The translations under genes were made by a program, and so were the position numbers. A model generated the notes under the pieces. It was not told where the DNA came from and made no database searches. It saw nothing but the letters and a program-made list of their open reading frames with translations. A DNA stretch of 64,000 nt from Casuarina equisetifolia. Taxonomy: Eukaryota; Streptophyta; Magnoliopsida; Fagales; Casuarinaceae. Numbering within the stretch: the stretch's first letter is position 1; every line of letters begins with the position of its first letter. Of the stretch, positions 60,188 to 64,000 are shown piece by piece. The stretch spans positions 27,427,258 to 27,491,257 of the forward strand of contig CM052354.1 of assembly GCA_028551475.1 (NCBI GenBank), written 5' to 3'.

Positions 60188-60198
60188 TAAATATATAT
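60188..60198 (+). promoter_or_regulatory. TATA-like box, NOV-like copy 5
   Basis: TAAATATATAT lies 56 bases before the first ATG, at the place of the TATA box in the other copies. The first T-A-T-A is weakened to C-T-A-A here. Confidence 0.4.
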
Positions 60199-60253
60199 GC
60201 GTCTGTTTAGAAGGATCCTGATTGTTGTGAGTGAGTTTTGGTAACGTACAGAA

Positions 60254-63200
60254 ATGGAAATGGAAATGGCGAGAGAACACATAGAAAAGATACGTAAAAT
60301 GAAGTTTTCAATTGGTGGGGAACCAAACCCATTGATCGAGGATCTTCACCAGGCCGTCAAGAACCTCTCTGCTGAGCTTTATGCCAAGGATGTCCACTTC
60401 CTCATGGAACTCATTCAGGTTCATCGCTCATTCTCCTCTCCAGTATATGCTTGTGCATGTGGGTGTATGTTTGCTTGCTTGTTTGTTGCTGATTCTTCGT
60501 AACGTAATGTATGTGTTTGTAAACGTGAATGCTGCGTGATGGTTTGTCAATGGCGAAATTGTGGACTTTCAGTAAAGGAAAAGGAGGACATCATGGGTGT
60601 CCTCAATTAGCGACTAATTGCCTAGAATCCAGATTTTCTACTTATTTTGTTTTCTTCTTGCTGTTTAACCGAGCACTTTAAGTTACAATCTTTTATTTAG
60701 TCACTCCCATTATCTTAAATTTGCGATTAGTATATTTATATTTAGAAAAGGTGAATTTGCTTATCAGAATGCAGAAGATAACAACTACTCAGAGGGGGTG
60801 CAACCTTCGCTTGAGTTCATAATTACTTCTGAGGACATTACGGCTACAGGAGCTCCAACAACATTGTTGATTTTCAACAATGAAAAAGGTTTCTCTTCTA
60901 AAAATATAGACTCCATCTGCAGTGTTGGTCGATCCACCAAGAAAGGCAACAGGAAACGGGGTTATATTGGAGAGAAAGGTAAGTCATTAATGTTCCCAAC
61001 ATAATCTTTGTAGAAGGCACTCTATATGAATTGTTATTAGGTGTGACCATAATACTTGATTTATTTTTCTTTTGATTTTGAAGTATGCAAGACTTAGATT
61101 ATGTACAATGTCTAATTGTTAAAATTTTAGATTTTTGTTTGCAAAATTGCAAAAGGCTATTAGATTGTCTAATCATGTTTAGGAGACAAGATCTTTGTAC
61201 TTTACAAATAAGAATGTGTTAAAAAAATAAACAACTTTGAATATGATCTCTAGGTTTTTATATGTATTTTCTTTTATTTTTTAAATGGATCATTCACTAT
61301 TTAGCTTTTTATTTTTTCAACTCACTAATTCTATTAAGAAATAAGCTTATGACTTAAGGAGATTAATGCTATATAATCAATCATGTCACAAAATCATAAG
61401 TACTACATGTTCAAAACAACTATTATTATAGAAAAGAATGGTAAAAAAATTAAAAATTAAGAATAGTTTGATTACTGTTTTACTTTAGTCACGGTGACCC
61501 TTGAAGAGGTTTTAGGCTATTATATGCTTATTTTGTTAAAAAATTCGTTTGCCTACATATATAGTTTGAGGGATTTAGAAGAATATCTAGGTTTCTTCTT
61601 GTTGCTCTTCCTCACTTTTTTATTTTTTTCAATGAACATATGCAGGAATTGGATTCAAAAGTGTCTTTCTAGTCACAACTCATCCATACATATTTAGCAA
61701 TGGATATCAGATTCGGTTTAGCGAAGAGCCTTGCCCTCATTGCAATCTTGGGTTCATTGTCCCCGAATGGGTGGAGAAGCCAACTCTTTCCGACATAAAA
61801 GATATATATGGTTCTGGAAACACTCTTCCAACGACAACAATAGTGTTACCTTTGAAGCCAGATAAGGTTAAACCCGTGAAAGAGCAGTTCTCTAGCATTC
61901 ATCCTGAACTTTTGTTGTTCCTCTCAAAGATAAAGCGGCTTTCTGTCAGAGAACATAACATAGACTCTAAACTCACTACTATGAGTGCAATAGCTATTAC
62001 CAGTGAGACCAACTTTGAATCGAAGAAGAATATTGATGCCGAGTCCTATACACTCCATCTCTCAGCCGAGGAGAAGGATAAGGGGTTCGAGAAAGGATGC
62101 AGCTACCACATGTGGAGGGAGAAGTTTCCTGTCAAGCAAGCAAACAAAGTGGAAAGGAGGATGGAAGTAGATGAGTTGGTGATCACGTTGGCTTTTCCCA
62201 TTGGAGAACGTCTTCACAGGGGGATGAGCTCACCTGGAGTGTATGCGTATCTTCCCACAGAGATGGTCACTAATTTTCCCTTCATAATCCAAGCAGATTT
62301 TCTACTAGCATCATCAAGGGAGACCATCCTCTTGGACAACAAGTGGAACAAAGGGATTCTCGACTGTGTTCCTTCAGCTTTTATCAACGCCTTGGTGTCG
62401 CTAGTCAAAACTTCAGAAGATGTTCCAGTATCTAGTTTGGCTCCAATGTTTAAGTTCATTCCTGTCAACAGCTCTTCTTATCAAGAGCTCAATATTGTGA
62501 GAGAGTCAATTAAAGCAAAGTTAGTTGAAGAAAATATTGTTCCGAGTGAGTCGTACACAAAGCAGAAATTTTTTCATAAACCTCGTGAAGTTGGCAGGCT
62601 TATGCCTGCTTTTTGGAACATATTGGAGAAGGCGAAGAATGAAGGAGTAACATTGTTTGATCTCTCATCCCATGGAAAGCCAATTTTGAGTTCTTCATTT
62701 GACAAGCGGGAGTACGACGATGTATTGAGTTTCTTGGGGGTGGAAGAAGTCGGCAATAATTGGTACGCAAAGTGCATCGGTAGTTCTACTCTCGTTGCAG
62801 GAGTGTCAGAGGAGCTTTATGTGGAGATTTTAGTATTTGTTGCAGAAAATTGGAGATGCAAATTTGACTGCACGGACATTAGGAACATACCACTTATAAA
62901 ATACGTGGATTTTCAAGGGAAGGTGTCTTTTTGTGCTATAAGTAAACGAGAGAAGGTGTCCTTATCAAAGAGCAGTGATCAGGTTTCATGGCTGATTGAT
63001 TGGAACAAGGAATTTGAATGCGTAGGAAATCATTTTTTTATGCCAAAAGGCACACAAGATGTTGTCTTCTCAAGCTCTAAACGAGTAGCATTATCAGAAT
63101 GGCTTAAGAATGAAGTGAAGGTTAGCAGTATGAACCTATATGACTATGCAGTTCACCTTAATAGCTCTGTGCAAAAGGACCGCAAGCTGACAATCGCCTA

Positions 63201-64000
63201 TGCTCACTTTTTATTTCACTCTCTCTTAAAGAAGCATTTATCGGAAGAGCAAGTGAAATCTTTGTGTGGTATTATGCCACTTGTAGATAACTATGGGAAT
63301 GTTAGCACACTAATGAAAGGGGTTCTTGTCCCTGCTTCAATAAGCAATTGGGTGGGATTGATTGGTTCAAATCCATGGAGAGGGGAACGCTACATCGAGT
63401 TAGCAGAAAGCTATTTACATCCAGGTCATTTTGCAGGAGAATCTACTCCAGGAGAGCGGCTTTTAGATTTCCTTAAAACTAGAGCTGGAGTTTCCGATAT
63501 CCCCTATATACCGCCTCCAAATGCTGCATTTTCTGCTGTTTCAGCTCCACTGACCAATCAAAATGCATTCTTGCTGTTGGATTGGATTGGAAACCTGAAA
63601 TATAGAGGAAGTTGTCCAAAGAATTTCTTGAAATGCATAAAGGAAGGTAGCTGGTTGAAAACTATTACCAGCGGATGTTCTGGGTACAGCCCACCATCTA
63701 AGTCATTCATGCTTCCGTCTTCATTGGGAACTATTTTGCAAAATGGATCTGTACTTGTTGATATTCCATTGATAGATCAAAGCTTTTATGGAGAAAGAAT
63801 AAATGAGTATGAGGAAGAGCTAAAGACAATTGGAGTTATGTTCAGTTACCAAGAAGCATGCCAATTTATTGGGAGCCATCTAACGTCTCTTGTCGCTTCC
63901 TCCACTCTAACTAGAGTCCATGTTCTCTCTGTGCTAAATTTCATTAGATTCTTGAGAGAAGCTTTTCTTCCCGTCGACAAGTTCACGAACATTATCAAAG
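60254..64000 (+). CDS. NO VEIN/sacsin-like GHKL ATPase protein, copy 5 (open, cut by window end)
   Basis: Exons 60254-60418, 60768-60978 and 61646 to beyond 64000 join in phase through GT-AG introns of 349 and 667 bp. I read exon 3 codon by codon to the window end and found no stop, giving about 910 residues. The ATP site is intact: ELIQNAEDN, FNNEKGFSS, GEKGIGFKSVF. The visible part covers the ATPase fold, the conserved linker (SRETILLDNKWNKGI) and the first ~110-residue repeat with DQSFYGERINEY. Intron 2 lacks about 1.1 kb present in copies 2-4. With copy 1 it is one of only two copies here without a visible defect. Residues beyond the window cannot be judged. Confidence 0.85.

Noticed and set aside
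1..64000. tRNA, rRNA or known structured RNA genes
   Set aside because: None recognised by eye; no conserved tRNA B-box context was noticed outside the retroelement primer site.

Overview
The window is nuclear DNA of a plant, most likely a woody dicot. The signs are AT-rich intergenic and intron sequence, GT-AG introns, plant-type LTR retrotransposons, and a mitochondrial pyruvate dehydrogenase E1-beta gene built from 14 small exons. I cannot name the species from the sequence. All intron/exon models below were worked out by hand from splice signals, reading phase and comparison between copies.

Left part (1-9.3 kb): a patchwork of old direct repeats. It opens with a broken partial copy of the E1-beta gene (exons 11 to 8, minus strand). 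Two copies of a two-exon gene for a small secreted proline-rich protein follow (2.0-2.8 and 5.2-6.0 kb). A third, decapitated copy lies at 8.3-8.8 kb. A solo LTR with a perfect 5-bp target duplication sits at 7.73-8.04 kb.

9.36-14.75 kb: a complete mitochondrial PDHB gene on the minus strand. Its 14 exons join in phase to give a 360-residue protein with a transit peptide.

16.1 kb to the right edge: five tandem plus-strand copies, about 8.5-10 kb apart, of a NO VEIN/sacsin-like gene. Each has a split Hsp90-type (GHKL) ATPase domain in exons 1, 2 and the start of 3. A very long exon 3 encodes five repeats of about 110 residues. Copy 1 (16.1-22.1 kb, 1703 residues) is intact, and copy 5 (60.25 kb to the window end) is open as far as it is visible. 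Copies 2, 3 and 4 carry frameshifts, stops or lost ATP-site residues. Copy 4 is also split by a 5.64-kb chromodomain Ty3/gypsy element (47732-53368) and by a 229-bp solo LTR (56067-56295).

The spacers after copies 2, 3 and 4 carry minus-strand remnants of PDHB intron 7, exon 7 and the end of exon 6. The repeat unit therefore arose from the PDHB/NOV-like gene border by unequal exchange. A pararetrovirus-like debris fragment lies upstream of copy 5. The strongest candidate for an undescribed system is this fast-turning-over array of single-ATPase, five-repeat proteins; the small secreted protein family at 2-9 kb is a second candidate.
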